From Candidatus Brocadia sinica JPN1 (GTDB lineage Bacteria > Planctomycetota > Brocadiia > Brocadiales > Brocadiaceae), in the NCBI RefSeq assembly GCF_000949635.1, contig NZ_BAFN01000001.1, positions 3,221,052 to 3,285,051 on the forward strand: a DNA stretch of 64,000 bases. The letters are read 5' to 3'. The position numbers and the translations under genes are program-made. The notes beneath the pieces were generated by a model, which made no database searches, was not told where the DNA came from, and worked only from the letters and a program-made list of their open reading frames with translations. Of this stretch, positions 45,865 to 54,473 are shown piece by piece (position 1 is the first letter of the stretch; each line of letters opens with the position of its first letter).

Positions 45865-45901
45865 AATTGAATCTTATAAATAAGGAATTAATATAGCTCA
45901 A

Positions 45902-45929
45902 ATTTTACATAACACAGTTTTATTGTCAA
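45902..45929 (-). promoter_or_regulatory. Candidate promoter of the aroF operon
   Basis: On the minus strand TTGACA (45929-45924), a 16-base spacer and TAAAAT (45907-45902). Transcription would start near 45895, giving a leader of about 220 bases containing the leader peptide and terminator. Confidence 0.6.
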
Positions 45930-46060
45930 GTGTAATTTTATTAATGTCTTATCCTTATAAGTTTTACGTTGAAAATACACATACTTTGGTATATTGTTTG
46001 ATTCGATTCTTTCATACATTCTGCATTGTTTATCCAGGTTCAAAAAAGGATTGAGAAAAT

Positions 46061-48337
46061 TTGAAAAGAAGACTTCGTATTTTTTGCTTATTGTTGCCCT
46101 TTTTTATTTCAATTTTTGTTTACCTGAACTGTTTGCAACACTCCTTTGTTTACGATGACGAATCTACGGTCATCAATAATTACTTCATACGGCATTGGGG
46201 TAACTTCCCGAATCTTTTTACCAGTAAATACTTCATCCTTTCAGCCGAATTAACGTATCGCCCTGTGGTGACTTTATCGTATTTTATTGATTATACCTTC
46301 TGGCATTTGAATCCACTGGGGTATCATCTTACCAATATTCTCCTTCATGCTGTGAATAGCACGCTTTTCTTTGTCTTTGTCTTTCGTGTATTGAAAAAAA
46401 GAACGACGGCTTTGATTGCCGCTCTCTTTTTTTCATCCTTTCCTCTTTTTTCTGAGGTGGTCAATGCCGTAGGCTTTCGGGAAGACCTCCTGGCGTTTCT
46501 GTTTCTGATCCTGGCATTCATTTTTTATTTGAAGGCAGTGTCTACCCATTTTCGAGGTAGACACAACGTCTTTTTATTTGTTTACAGAGAAGCTAATTCG
46601 CAAGGTATTTGTATCACCACCCCTTTGCCCCCTCCTTCTAAAGGAGGGGAAAGAGGGGAGATTATAAAATTCCAAAATGTACAGCGTGATACTGAACAAT
46701 TGCCGAAAGCAAGACAAACCGGATATGTCTTTTATTATCCTCTATCGCTGCTTTGTTATTTTTTGAGTCTCTTTTCCAAGGAAATGGCAATTACTTTGCC
46801 CGTATTAATTGTCTTATACGACTTGATTTTCCAGAGACTTTTATCAAAAAATGATGCTCTCACGGTATCCCCTTTAGGGAAAGGGAGAAACGGGGGGATT
46901 CGGTTTACATATCTCAAGGCAAAAATTATCCATTATTACGTGGGATATTTCCTCGTTACCATGTTTTACATCTTGACTCGTTTCTTCTTCCTCCATAATC
47001 CTCAGGAATTACATGTCCCATACCCCCGGGACAGTATTTTTATTAATTTTTTGACCATGACCCATGTGCTGGCTTATTACGTAAAACTCCTCTTCCTGCC
47101 GTTTAAACTGAATGCCGATTACGTAGTCCCTTTTTCTACATCATTTTTAAAAATCTCATTTTGGTTGTCCAGCTTGCTTTTTATTGCAATAGGGATATGT
47201 ACATTCCGGCTACGGTCTCAGCACAAGTATATTTTCTTTTTTATTCTCTGGTTATTTGTCACGCTCATCCCGGTAATGAATATTATCCCATTGGGAAATA
47301 TTATGGCAGAACGTTATTTATATCTACCGGGTGCGGGGTTTTGCATGATTGTTGCTAGTTTACTGTCAAAGAGGAGAAGTAACTATAGCGCTACAAACCT
47401 TAAAGAAATTGGTTCTCATCCTTTGCCAGACTTGCTAAGAGGAGGGAAATTGTTAAGTTCCCTTTATCCTTCTCCTCTCCCCGCAGGTGGGGGAGGAATA
47501 AGGCGGGGGGGATTTTCGCCTTTTTTTAACGGAACAGGTTCATTATTCGTCTTCATAGTATTTTTTATTTTAATGGGAAATGCCTACCTAACTTTTAAGA
47601 GAAACAATGACTGGAAGGACGGCCTGCAGTTATGGTCGAAGGCGGTCTTAACCTCACCAAATAGTTTCAGGGCACACATTAACTTAGGGAACGCTTATGA
47701 AAAAAGAGGATTTAATGCCTCTGCCCTGGAAGAATACAATAAGGCATTAATAATTGATCCAAATGATGCAGATGTTTACAATAACATTGGCATTTATTAT
47801 GACAAGATGAATCTGTTTGAAGGTGCGATTCAATACTACAAAAAATGTCTTAACATAGGCACCAAGCATGCAAAGGCATATAATAATCTTGGCGTTGTTC
47901 TGACAAAGCAGAAAAAGTTGGATGATGCCGTTCAGTCATTCAAGCAGGCAATATCCGTTAATCCTCTCTATCCCGATGCGCACAACAACCTGGGGATCGC
48001 TTATTACAGAAAAGGCCTTATGGACGAGGCCGAGCGTGAGTTCAAATTAACTATCAGTATAGAACCATACCATGCGGAGGCGCACAACGACCTCGGCATT
48101 CTGTACAACGACAAACACCTATATGACGATGCCATTCACGAATTTGAGACAGCTATACGGATAAGGCCTGACTATGCAAATGCCCACATGAATCTGGGGG
48201 CTGTTGTTTTAAAATACAGGAAGAACAGGGATACGGCCCTGTTTCACCTGAAAGAAAGCCTGAAACTAGACCCACAGCAGGAACAGGCTGATGGGATAAA
48301 GAAGCTCATACAGCAACTGGAAGATACTACCGAGTGA
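46061..48337 (+). CDS. Membrane TPR protein (TMTC/YfhO-like layout) with in-frame palindromic inserts
   Basis: A 758-residue protein. The N-terminal two thirds have about ten hydrophobic helices, with HSFVYDDESTVINN near the start as in the GT-C/TMTC-like group. The C-terminal third (from about residue 540) has six to seven TPR repeats (LGNAYEKRGFNASALEEYNK, LGIAYYRKGLMDEAEREFKL). Three hydrophilic stretches rich in Pro/Gly/Arg (TPLPPPSKGGERGE, SPLGKGRNGGIRF, PSPLPAGGGGIRRGG) are encoded by palindromic repeats and fall in loops. A glycosyltransferase or assembly role is possible; none is shown. Start TTG at 46061. Confidence 0.8.
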   Translation: MKRRLRIFCLLLPFFISIFVYLNCLQHSFVYDDESTVINNYFIRHWGNFPNLFTSKYFILSAELTYRPVVTLSYFIDYTFWHLNPLGYHLTNILLHAVNSTLFFVFVFRVLKKRTTALIAALFFSSFPLFSEVVNAVGFREDLLAFLFLILAFIFYLKAVSTHFRGRHNVFLFVYREANSQGICITTPLPPPSKGGERGEIIKFQNVQRDTEQLPKARQTGYVFYYPLSLLCYFLSLFSKEMAITLPVLIVLYDLIFQRLLSKNDALTVSPLGKGRNGGIRFTYLKAKIIHYYVGYFLVTMFYILTRFFFLHNPQELHVPYPRDSIFINFLTMTHVLAYYVKLLFLPFKLNADYVVPFSTSFLKISFWLSSLLFIAIGICTFRLRSQHKYIFFFILWLFVTLIPVMNIIPLGNIMAERYLYLPGAGFCMIVASLLSKRRSNYSATNLKEIGSHPLPDLLRGGKLLSSLYPSPLPAGGGGIRRGGFSPFFNGTGSLFVFIVFFILMGNAYLTFKRNNDWKDGLQLWSKAVLTSPNSFRAHINLGNAYEKRGFNASALEEYNKALIIDPNDADVYNNIGIYYDKMNLFEGAIQYYKKCLNIGTKHAKAYNNLGVVLTKQKKLDDAVQSFKQAISVNPLYPDAHNNLGIAYYRKGLMDEAEREFKLTISIEPYHAEAHNDLGILYNDKHLYDDAIHEFETAIRIRPDYANAHMNLGAVVLKYRKNRDTALFHLKESLKLDPQQEQADGIKKLIQQLEDTTE
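46629..46649. repeat. Palindromic repeat inside the TPR gene, copy 1
   Basis: CCCCTCCTT-cta-AAGGAGGGG, followed by aaagagggg. It is read in frame as PPPSKGGERGE, in a polar stretch after a predicted membrane helix. Confidence 0.75.
46870..46885. repeat. Palindromic repeat inside the TPR gene, copy 2
   Basis: CCCTTT-aggg-AAAGGG followed by agaaacgggggga, read in frame as SPLGKGRNGGI. Confidence 0.6.
47474..47496. repeat. Palindromic repeat inside the TPR gene, copy 3
   Basis: CCTCTCCCC-gcaggt-GGGGGAGG, an imperfect hairpin, with flanking ggcggggggg. Read in frame as SPLPAGGGGIRRGG. Confidence 0.65.
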
Positions 48338-48555
48338 AATTGTCTATAACAAAAAATTTTACAACATGTCAAAATTCCGGCAATTCCATTTCATTCCTTT
48401 TACTTCCGCAGGAATCAATCACAATTTGGTCACAGTTATTATAAAATACAAATATGTTGAAATACATGAATGGAGATGATAGTATTTGTAAAATAATTTT
48501 ACAATTTTACTATTAATAAAAGTTTTTATAATATGAAATGTAGGAATCTAATAAA

Positions 48556-48825
48556 ATGAAGACATTAACAATATCTCAAAAAGGACAGGTTGCCATACCG
48601 AAAGAGGTCAGGGAAACATTGCATATAAAGGCAGGAGACCAGTTGGCTTTTAGGGTGGAGAAGGGAAAGATTATATTAGAGCCGGCAGTGAATATTCCAC
48701 GTTCACAGACATGGTTTTGGACTTCTGAAGTACAAAAAAAGGTGAAAAAGGCTGATAAAAACTTCAAGGAAGGCAATTTTAAAACATATGAGATAGATAC
48801 ATTTGTTAAGGAATTAAAAGATTGA
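48556..48825 (+). CDS. AbrB/SpoVT-type antitoxin
   Basis: An 89-residue protein with the swapped-hairpin DNA-binding domain (TISQKGQVAIPKEVRETLHI, KAGDQLAFRVEKGKIILEP) and a C-terminal helical tail that would bind the toxin. Its stop overlaps the start of the next gene (TTGA). Confidence 0.88.
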   Translation: MKTLTISQKGQVAIPKEVRETLHIKAGDQLAFRVEKGKIILEPAVNIPRSQTWFWTSEVQKKVKKADKNFKEGNFKTYEIDTFVKELKD

Positions 48826-49085
48826 GCAAATATCTTATTGCCGTTGAGCCAGAATTTTTCCTCCAATATGACAACCTGCCAAAACAAATTAAGAAGAAGT
48901 TTAAAAAACAATTAATCTATCTGAAAGAGAATCCTAAACACAATTCATTGCAAATACACCGGCTCGAATGGTCTGACTTCTGGGAGTTTTACGTAGATAA
49001 AGGGTATCGGTGTGTATTTAAACAAGAAGGAAATGTGTATAAGCTTTATTATGTAGGCACACACGATATAATTGATAAGTTTTGA
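48822..49085 (+). CDS. RelE/YafQ-like toxin paired with the AbrB antitoxin
   Basis: An 87-residue protein starting from TTG inside the antitoxin stop region. PEFFLQYDNLPKQIKKKFKK, HRLEWSDFWEFYVDKGYRCV and YYVGTHDIIDKF fit the compact RelE-fold cytotoxin group that pairs with AbrB-type antitoxins. Translational coupling would keep toxin below antitoxin. Confidence 0.82.
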   Translation: MSKYLIAVEPEFFLQYDNLPKQIKKKFKKQLIYLKENPKHNSLQIHRLEWSDFWEFYVDKGYRCVFKQEGNVYKLYYVGTHDIIDKF

Positions 49086-49140
49086 ATGTTATACTGAAAC
49101 TGTATAATAATTCGTTACCTCAATAAATAAGGGGGTGAGT

Positions 49141-49344
49141 ATGTTTTTAACTGAAATAGAGAAAATGTCTATCATTGAACGCTTACAAGCAATGGAAGAG
49201 TTGTGGGACTCATTATGCAAAGAAGAAGAAATTGAATCTCCGGAGTGGCATAAAGACATTCTCAAAGAAAGAAAAAAGAAAATTGAAAAAGGCGATGCTG
49301 AATATATTTCTTTGGAGGATTTAAAAGGCATCCGTCATCGATGA
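49141..49344 (+). CDS. Addiction-module antitoxin (TIGR02574-like)
   Basis: A 67-residue protein: KMSIIERLQAMEELWDSLCK, ESPEWHKDILKERKKKIEKG, then a C-terminal DLKGIRHR. The ATG at 49141 is preferred over a GTG two codons upstream because of the GGGGGTG before it. It overlaps the toxin start by four bases (ATGA). Confidence 0.88.
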   Translation: MFLTEIEKMSIIERLQAMEELWDSLCKEEEIESPEWHKDILKERKKKIEKGDAEYISLEDLKGIRHR

Positions 49345-49652
49345 AAGTAAGGGAAGTATTTCTTTTAAAAGAAGCTGTCTCGGATATCGAAGAAGGACGA
49401 ATTTTTTATGATAAAAAAGAAAATGGCGTTGGTGATTATTTTTTTTACAGTCTAATTTCTGACCTTGAATCTCTGAAACTTTATGCTGGAATGCACAATA
49501 AGAAATCTGGATTTTATCGAGCATTTTCAAAGAGATTTCCATTCGCCATTTACTATGAAGTAGAAAATGATATCGTAAAAGTAATTGCAGTCTTGGACAT
49601 GAGACGAAATCCCTCTTGGATTAGAGAAAAATTAAAAAATAGAAAAAGCTAA
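49341..49652 (+). CDS. RelE/ParE-family toxin
   Basis: A 103-residue toxin with KEAVSDIEEGRIFYDKKENG, YAGMHNKKSGFYRAFSKRFP, FAIYYEVENDIVKVIAVLDM and RRNPSWI. All core strands and the basic residues of the ParE/RelE fold are present, so this module is likely functional. Second consecutive toxin-antitoxin pair on the plus strand. Confidence 0.92.
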   Translation: MKVREVFLLKEAVSDIEEGRIFYDKKENGVGDYFFYSLISDLESLKLYAGMHNKKSGFYRAFSKRFPFAIYYEVENDIVKVIAVLDMRRNPSWIREKLKNRKS

Positions 49653-49928
49653 CCATTTAATTCAGGTGCGTGGCTGGTAAAAATTGATTTGAGATGTTGA
49701 GCTGTCAAGGTGAAGGTTCGACTCTGACCAGCTTATTTTGAGAATTGGTTAATAGGTTTTAAAAGAAAAGAATTTTAAGATTGCAATCTTAAAGGTTTTT
49801 GTTAGAAGTATTGTGATATGAGGAGTAGTCGGTTTATAGAGATTATACAAAATGGCAGAATCTTTCGGGGTAATATTCGAAAAGTAACGTTATCCAGATG
49901 CTGTTCAATTACTTGTTAAACATAAAAA

Positions 49929-50381
49929 ATGAATGATGAGGAAATCATAGGAAAACTGCCGGATCCTGATGAAGTAATAGAGAGTTATCGTAAACAATAT
50001 GCTTCTTATTCCCGTGCCCAGCTTATCAGAGAAATGAACCGATGGCTTCCTCATGCTCATCAACATATTGCAGCCAAGCAATTATTGGATGAAATGGATA
50101 CGGCATATACTGATAAACAACATAAACAAAATCTTGAACAGTCACGTAAAGCAACCTTTTATGCAAAATGGGCTTTTATCATCGGGTTATTGTCTCTACT
50201 GGCTTTCTTGGCTGAAATCGCATATAGGACAATTCTTTCTGTAACAAATACAAATCCAAAGACCGAAAAATTAAAATCAAAATCAGAACAACCACCGTCA
50301 GCCACCGAAATCGTTCAGAAGACCACCAATTCCAACCATACCAAGCAAGGCCAAGACCAATTAGGGTTAATAGGAAAATGA
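49929..50381 (+). CDS. Small single-span membrane protein of unknown function
   Basis: A 150-residue protein: a charged N-terminal helical part (RAQLIREMNRWLPHAHQHIA), one membrane helix at about residues 77-100 (WAFIIGLLSLLAFLAEIAYR) and a polar Ser/Thr/Gln tail. It is not recognised. Together with the genes around it, it may be a cassette-borne gene, but no attC is seen directly after it. Confidence 0.6.
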   Translation: MNDEEIIGKLPDPDEVIESYRKQYASYSRAQLIREMNRWLPHAHQHIAAKQLLDEMDTAYTDKQHKQNLEQSRKATFYAKWAFIIGLLSLLAFLAEIAYRTILSVTNTNPKTEKLKSKSEQPPSATEIVQKTTNSNHTKQGQDQLGLIGK

Positions 50382-50486
50382 TTATAGAAATAAAAAAATC
50401 ATATGTGTGACCATCCAATCCAGCCGACTCGTTACACTCAAGGCTGATTTTTGTGGTAGGCATCGTAATCATCGGATATCAATAAC

Positions 50487-51125
50487 ATGGTTGACCAAGA
50501 AGTTGCACGGATTGCACGGGATCGCGTGCAGATTGAGATAGCAGAGCAGACTGCAAGGATTAAAGGAGAGATTGAGCGTATTAAATCAGAAATGAGTGCG
50601 CGGGGAGGTTTTCGCTCAGGATGGACGCTGAAGCGAATAACGGACATCTGCGCAGACGCTGTAAAAAGCAGAGTACAGCTAGTGTGGCAAACATACTTCC
50701 GGTTCCTGACAACATCTGGTATTTCGTACTCCGATACCCTAGCTAATGAGTTAAAAGAACTGGTTTCATACCATCTACCGGAAAAGCTTAGTGACTTGAA
50801 GGGATATGTAAAGCAAAATGCTGATCTCATAGGATCGCCAAACCTGTTTGACAAGTTGGCATCCGAACTCGACTCGGCTCGATCCGCGGCTTTGACGAAA
50901 GTAGGCACCGAGATTGATCTTTTTGTTCACGCGCTACGGAAGAAACAAGAAATGAAGATTGAGGGAGAAACTTCTACAGTCGTTAACATTTACTCGCCTG
51001 TAGGGTCTATCCAGACAGGGGATTATGCGATTTCCAACGTTACCCAGAACCTAGCCCGACTTTCGCAATTCGCACCCCAAAAAAGGTCATTTTTGGGTAT
51101 TTGTCTCCTGGAAACCATTGATTTT
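50487..51125 (+). pseudogene. Cassette-type gene of unknown function, 5' part, broken by an IS
   Basis: About 213 codons of a helical protein (ARDRVQIEIAEQTARIKGEI, a central ADAVKSRVQLVWQTYFRFL) ending in a beta segment VVNIYSPVGSIQTGDYAISN. The rest of the family-like C-terminus lies beyond the IS1634 element at 53.0-53.3 kb. Simple excision of the IS does not restore the frame, so further damage has occurred. Confidence 0.72.
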
Positions 51126-53014
51126 ACTGGGGTCGATTTCAAAAACGGCTTGTAGTGCCGACCTACCCTCTTGACGACTTCACGGTGGCGTGAGAAAATG
51201 TCCGCATGTTTTTACGAGAAAAGACACGGACAAAAGACGGGAAAACCCACCGGTATTGGAGCGTAGTAGAGAACCGTCGGATCAGCGGAGGCAGAGTGGT
51301 ACAGCGACAAGTGCTCTACCTGGGAGAACTCAATGACAACCAGCGAGCGGGGTGGGTTCGGACGATAGAGGCGGTCGCGGGTGAAAAGCCCACAGCAAGA
51401 CAAGTGGCATTATTTCCGGACGACCGGAAAGCCTTGCCCATACCGGATTGTGAGACCGTCCAGGTGAGGTTGGACAAAATAGAATTGCGCTGTCCCCGGC
51501 AATGGGGAGCAAGTTGGTTGGGATTATATTTGTGGGATATGTTGGAACTGGACATCTTTTGGAGGAGTCGTCTGCCATCAAGCCGGAAGGGGACAAGCTG
51601 GCTGAATATGCTCAAGGCGCTTGTCTGTTACCGGCTGATCGATCCGGGAAGCGAATTTCGTTTTCACCGTGAGTGGTATGTGCGTAGCGCAATGGGAGAT
51701 TTGTTGGGGGAAGATGATTCGCTGGCACAGAAGGACAAGCCGTATCGTTGTTTGGATTTGCTGCTTGAGCACCGCGACGAGCTGTTTGGTTTTTTAAAAG
51801 GGCAATGGGGCAAGCTGTTTGGCGCGAAGGAAGTATGATGTGCTGCTGTATGATTTGACGAGTACGTATTTCGAGAGTGAACCGCCGGCGGCGGATGCTG
51901 TGAGTAAAAAACGTTTTGGGTACAGTCGTGACAAACGTTCGGATTGTGTGCAGGTGGTAGTGGCGTTGGTATTGACGCCGGAAGGGTTTCCCGTCGCCTA
52001 CGAAGTATATCCCGGTAATACAAGAGACACTGCGACATTAGAGGAGTTTCTGGATCGGATAGAAAAGCGGTATGGGAAATTTCGGCGCACCTGGCTCATG
52101 GATAGAGGTATTCCAACGGAGGAGGTGTTGGAAAAGATGCGTGAGCGGGGGATTGATTATTTGGTTGGTACTCCGAAGGGGCATTTGACGCGGGTAGAAA
52201 AACCGTTGCTTGAACAGACGTGGATGCAGGCGCGGGAAAGCGTCCGTGTGAAAATTCTTCAGCAAGAGTCGGAGTTTTACGTTTACGTGGAAAGCCAGGA
52301 CCGGGTGGCCAAGGAACGTTCCATGCGTTGGCGCAGACTCAGACGTTTGTGGGCGGGTTTGCGCGAACTTCGCAATCGAAAGGTCCTCACGCGCGATGAT
52401 CTGCTCATGCATATTGGCGCGTTAAAGAAAGAAGCCGGACGAGACTTCAGATTGGTCAATATTTCCATTCCCAAACCGCAGGAGCCGGTCAATGAAAATA
52501 CGTTCCGGTTCAGTTTGGATCGGGAACGCCTGAGGCAGGCGTATCGGCGCGAGGGGCGTTATTTGTTTCGTTCCAACATGCAAGCCACCGCACCAGAAAC
52601 CGTGTGGGAAAATTATTTGCTGTTGACGCGGATTGAACAGGCATTCAAGGATTTAAAGGGATCGCTTTCCATCCGCCCCATATGGCACCAATTGGAAAGG
52701 AGGATTGAAGCCCATATTTTTGTCTCCTTTTTGGCATTCTGTCTCCACACGACGCTGCGAAATCTTGCGCGGGGACGAGCCGCAGGGTTGACGTCTGAAG
52801 CAATTTTGGAAAAACTATCGAGCATTCAAATGATTGACGTTCATTTACCGACAACGGATGGTCGCCACATTGTCATGAGCCGCTATACACAGCCGGAAAA
52901 GGATGTTGTTCTCCTTTTGGCACAATTGGGATTGACGCTTCCTGAACAACCTCTGCCCAAGATTTATGCATCAGGATAGGTCGGTCTGTAGTGCCGACCT
53001 TTTTACATGACCCC
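51126..53014 (+). mobile_element. IS1634-family insertion sequence
   Basis: Terminal inverted repeats start GGGGTCGATTTCAAAAACGG at 51129 and, on the other strand, GGGGTCATGTAAAAAGGTCG from 53014. TTGATTTT flanks the element at 51118-51125 and 53015-53022, a probable target duplication. Inside both ends lies TGTAGTGCCGACCT (51151-51164 and 52987-53000) as a direct repeat. The element carries one frameshifted transposase. Confidence 0.8.
51206..52979 (+). pseudogene. IS1634-family transposase, frameshifted
   Basis: The first frame (51206-51838) has the family N-terminus KTHRYWSVVENRRISGGRVV. The second (to 52979) has the DDE residues in YDLTSTYFE, LMDRGIPTEE and RIEQAFKDLKGS. The two join smoothly (LFGA-RKYDVLLYD) if one A of GCGAAGGAAG near 51828 is removed. 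Apart from that single base the roughly 590-codon gene is complete. Programmed slippage is less likely but possible. Confidence 0.87.
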
Positions 53015-53022
53015 TTGATTTT

Positions 53023-53342
53023 CATGGCTTAGCGGTTTGCCTACCCCTCGAATTGCGAAGGTCGGGTTAGACGCGGATGTCAGGACGGCGCTAACAGAAG
53101 CACTTAATCAAATTGCCGCGATATTGGTTAATTCGAACATAGCGCTACCTCAACCGAAGGCCGAGATTGTCGAATTGGTCGGCGAGGGACAGCAGGAGTT
53201 AAAGAAAAAAAGTCCGAATCTCACAAAGCTGCGTAGCCTCCTTTCCGCGGTCGGCGGTTCGATTCAAACAGTGGCGAGTATGAAGCCAGCTTACGAGACG
53301 CTAAAGGAGGCACTGACGTTTCTAGGTATCTCTTTGCCGTGA
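53023..53342 (+). pseudogene. Cassette-type gene of unknown function, 3' part
   Basis: About 100 codons continue the gene interrupted by the IS: DVRTALTEALNQIAAILVNS, AEIVELVGEGQQELKKKSPN, LRSLLSAVGGSIQTVASMKP and the end EALTFLGISLP. The first clear codons are near 53061. It stops eight bases before an attC-like site, as expected for the end of a gene cassette. Confidence 0.7.
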
Positions 53343-53349
53343 AAATGAT

Positions 53350-53423
53350 GCCTAACATTCATTTCGGGACAGACAGACCTCAGGGACGCTGTGCGTCCCT
53401 CGTCGCTCAAGCGGGGCGTTAGC
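53350..53423 (+). other. Integron attC-like site D (plus strand)
   Basis: GCCTAACATTC at one end and GGCGTTAGC at the other are canonical core boxes. Between them an AGGGACGC-tgt-GCGTCCCT stem is perfect. The L''/L' arms (GGGACAGACAG / CGTCGCTCAAGC) pair less well than in sites A-C, so it may be decayed or hybrid. Genes end just before and start just after it. Confidence 0.68.
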
Positions 53424-53445
53424 GGCCAAAAAAGTACGAAATGAA

Positions 53446-54187
53446 ATGGATAATATGAACACGCTCAATTTCTTGGAAAAGGTTCTCGATAAGAGCACAA
53501 AATATTCCCGCAAACTAATTTTTGATAAAAAATATCAACTGCATCTTTACTTAATATCCTTGTATTACAGGATCATTGAGCTTACTCATAGTTGCACCAT
53601 CCTAATGAGAGAGAAAATTATTTCAGGCGTACCAATTATCCTCAGAACGATGCTGGAAACCTTTGCTGATTTAAAAAATCTTAGTGCTGATGAGAACTAT
53701 ATCAACTTTATGCAAGCGAGCTATTTGGAAGAGTGGCTTCGTCTCTTTAAAGAAGCTAAAGACGGCGATAATCCGTATCTCAGAAAAATATCGCAAATAG
53801 GAAATCTCAAGCAGATTTACACTGAATTGAAAAAATTAAAAGAAAACCATTATACCCCCTTGAGCCATTATAAGCGCTTCGAGAAAGCCGAAATGGTAGA
53901 CGAATATCGTTCCATAATATAATTCCTTGTGTTCTCATAGTCATAGCAATGTCCGCTCTCTTTACGATAGATACACGCATATAACTGGCGATGATTTTAC
54001 GATCATATGCTACAAAGAACCAAAACCACATGATATCACCCTTTATTCAACTACACTATGTGACATACTTATTGATGCAGCTTTTATCATTCATAAGTTT
54101 TTTAATAGTGGTTTAATTTCAGAGGTGGTGTCCATCAACGCGGAATGGGAAGAATTAAAATCAAGAGGCATGGGGTCGGCACTTTAA
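53446..54187 (+). pseudogene. DUF5677-like cassette gene, frameshifted
   Basis: The first frame (to 53922) has IIELTHSCTILMREKIISGV, PIILRTMLETFADLKNL and HYTPLSHYKRFEK. The second (53927-54187) begins CSHSHSNVRSLYDRYTHITG. Removing one A in CCATAATATAA near 53914 gives SIYNSLCSHSHSN and a roughly 247-residue protein resembling DUF5677. It directly follows attC D, so it is a cassette gene. The role is unknown. Confidence 0.72.
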
Positions 54188-54473
54188 TCTTGCTGTTGAG
54201 GATGTTTTATATCAATCTACAAGCACCGATAGACTGTAATGAGATGGTTATTTTGAACCGGTAGTTAAAGGTCATTTAAGGAACACATAAATTCCCAACT
54301 CTCTCATTTCGCGAAGGATTTTTTGGTGGCAGGTTTACTGAATAATTATGGATAAAAGGATGGATTGTTACTATAATATTTACAAGAATTGATTTGTTTT
54401 AAAGGAATGAAATTGTTCCAAATTTTCATGTAATTTATATTAATATCTCATTTCTGATTTCGTTCAATATTTT

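Noticed and set aside
49700-49735. A tRNA-like T-arm sequence (GGTTCGACTC)
   Set aside because: No matching acceptor, D-arm or anticodon arm could be assembled around it.
49653-49928. attC after the 49.3-49.65 kb toxin gene (GCTAACCATTTAATTCAGG)
   Set aside because: The left core-like box has no matching right core box or pairing arm downstream.
50179-50472. Minus-strand open frame with two hydrophobic stretches
   Set aside because: It lies mostly opposite a plausible plus-strand gene, has no homologue I recognise and no clear ribosome-binding site. Hydrophobic runs can arise as the antisense of a membrane helix.
51800-51840. Programmed frameshift in the IS transposase
   Set aside because: A simple one-base insertion explains the break, and no slippery A/T run or stimulatory fold stands out. 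Kept only as an alternative.
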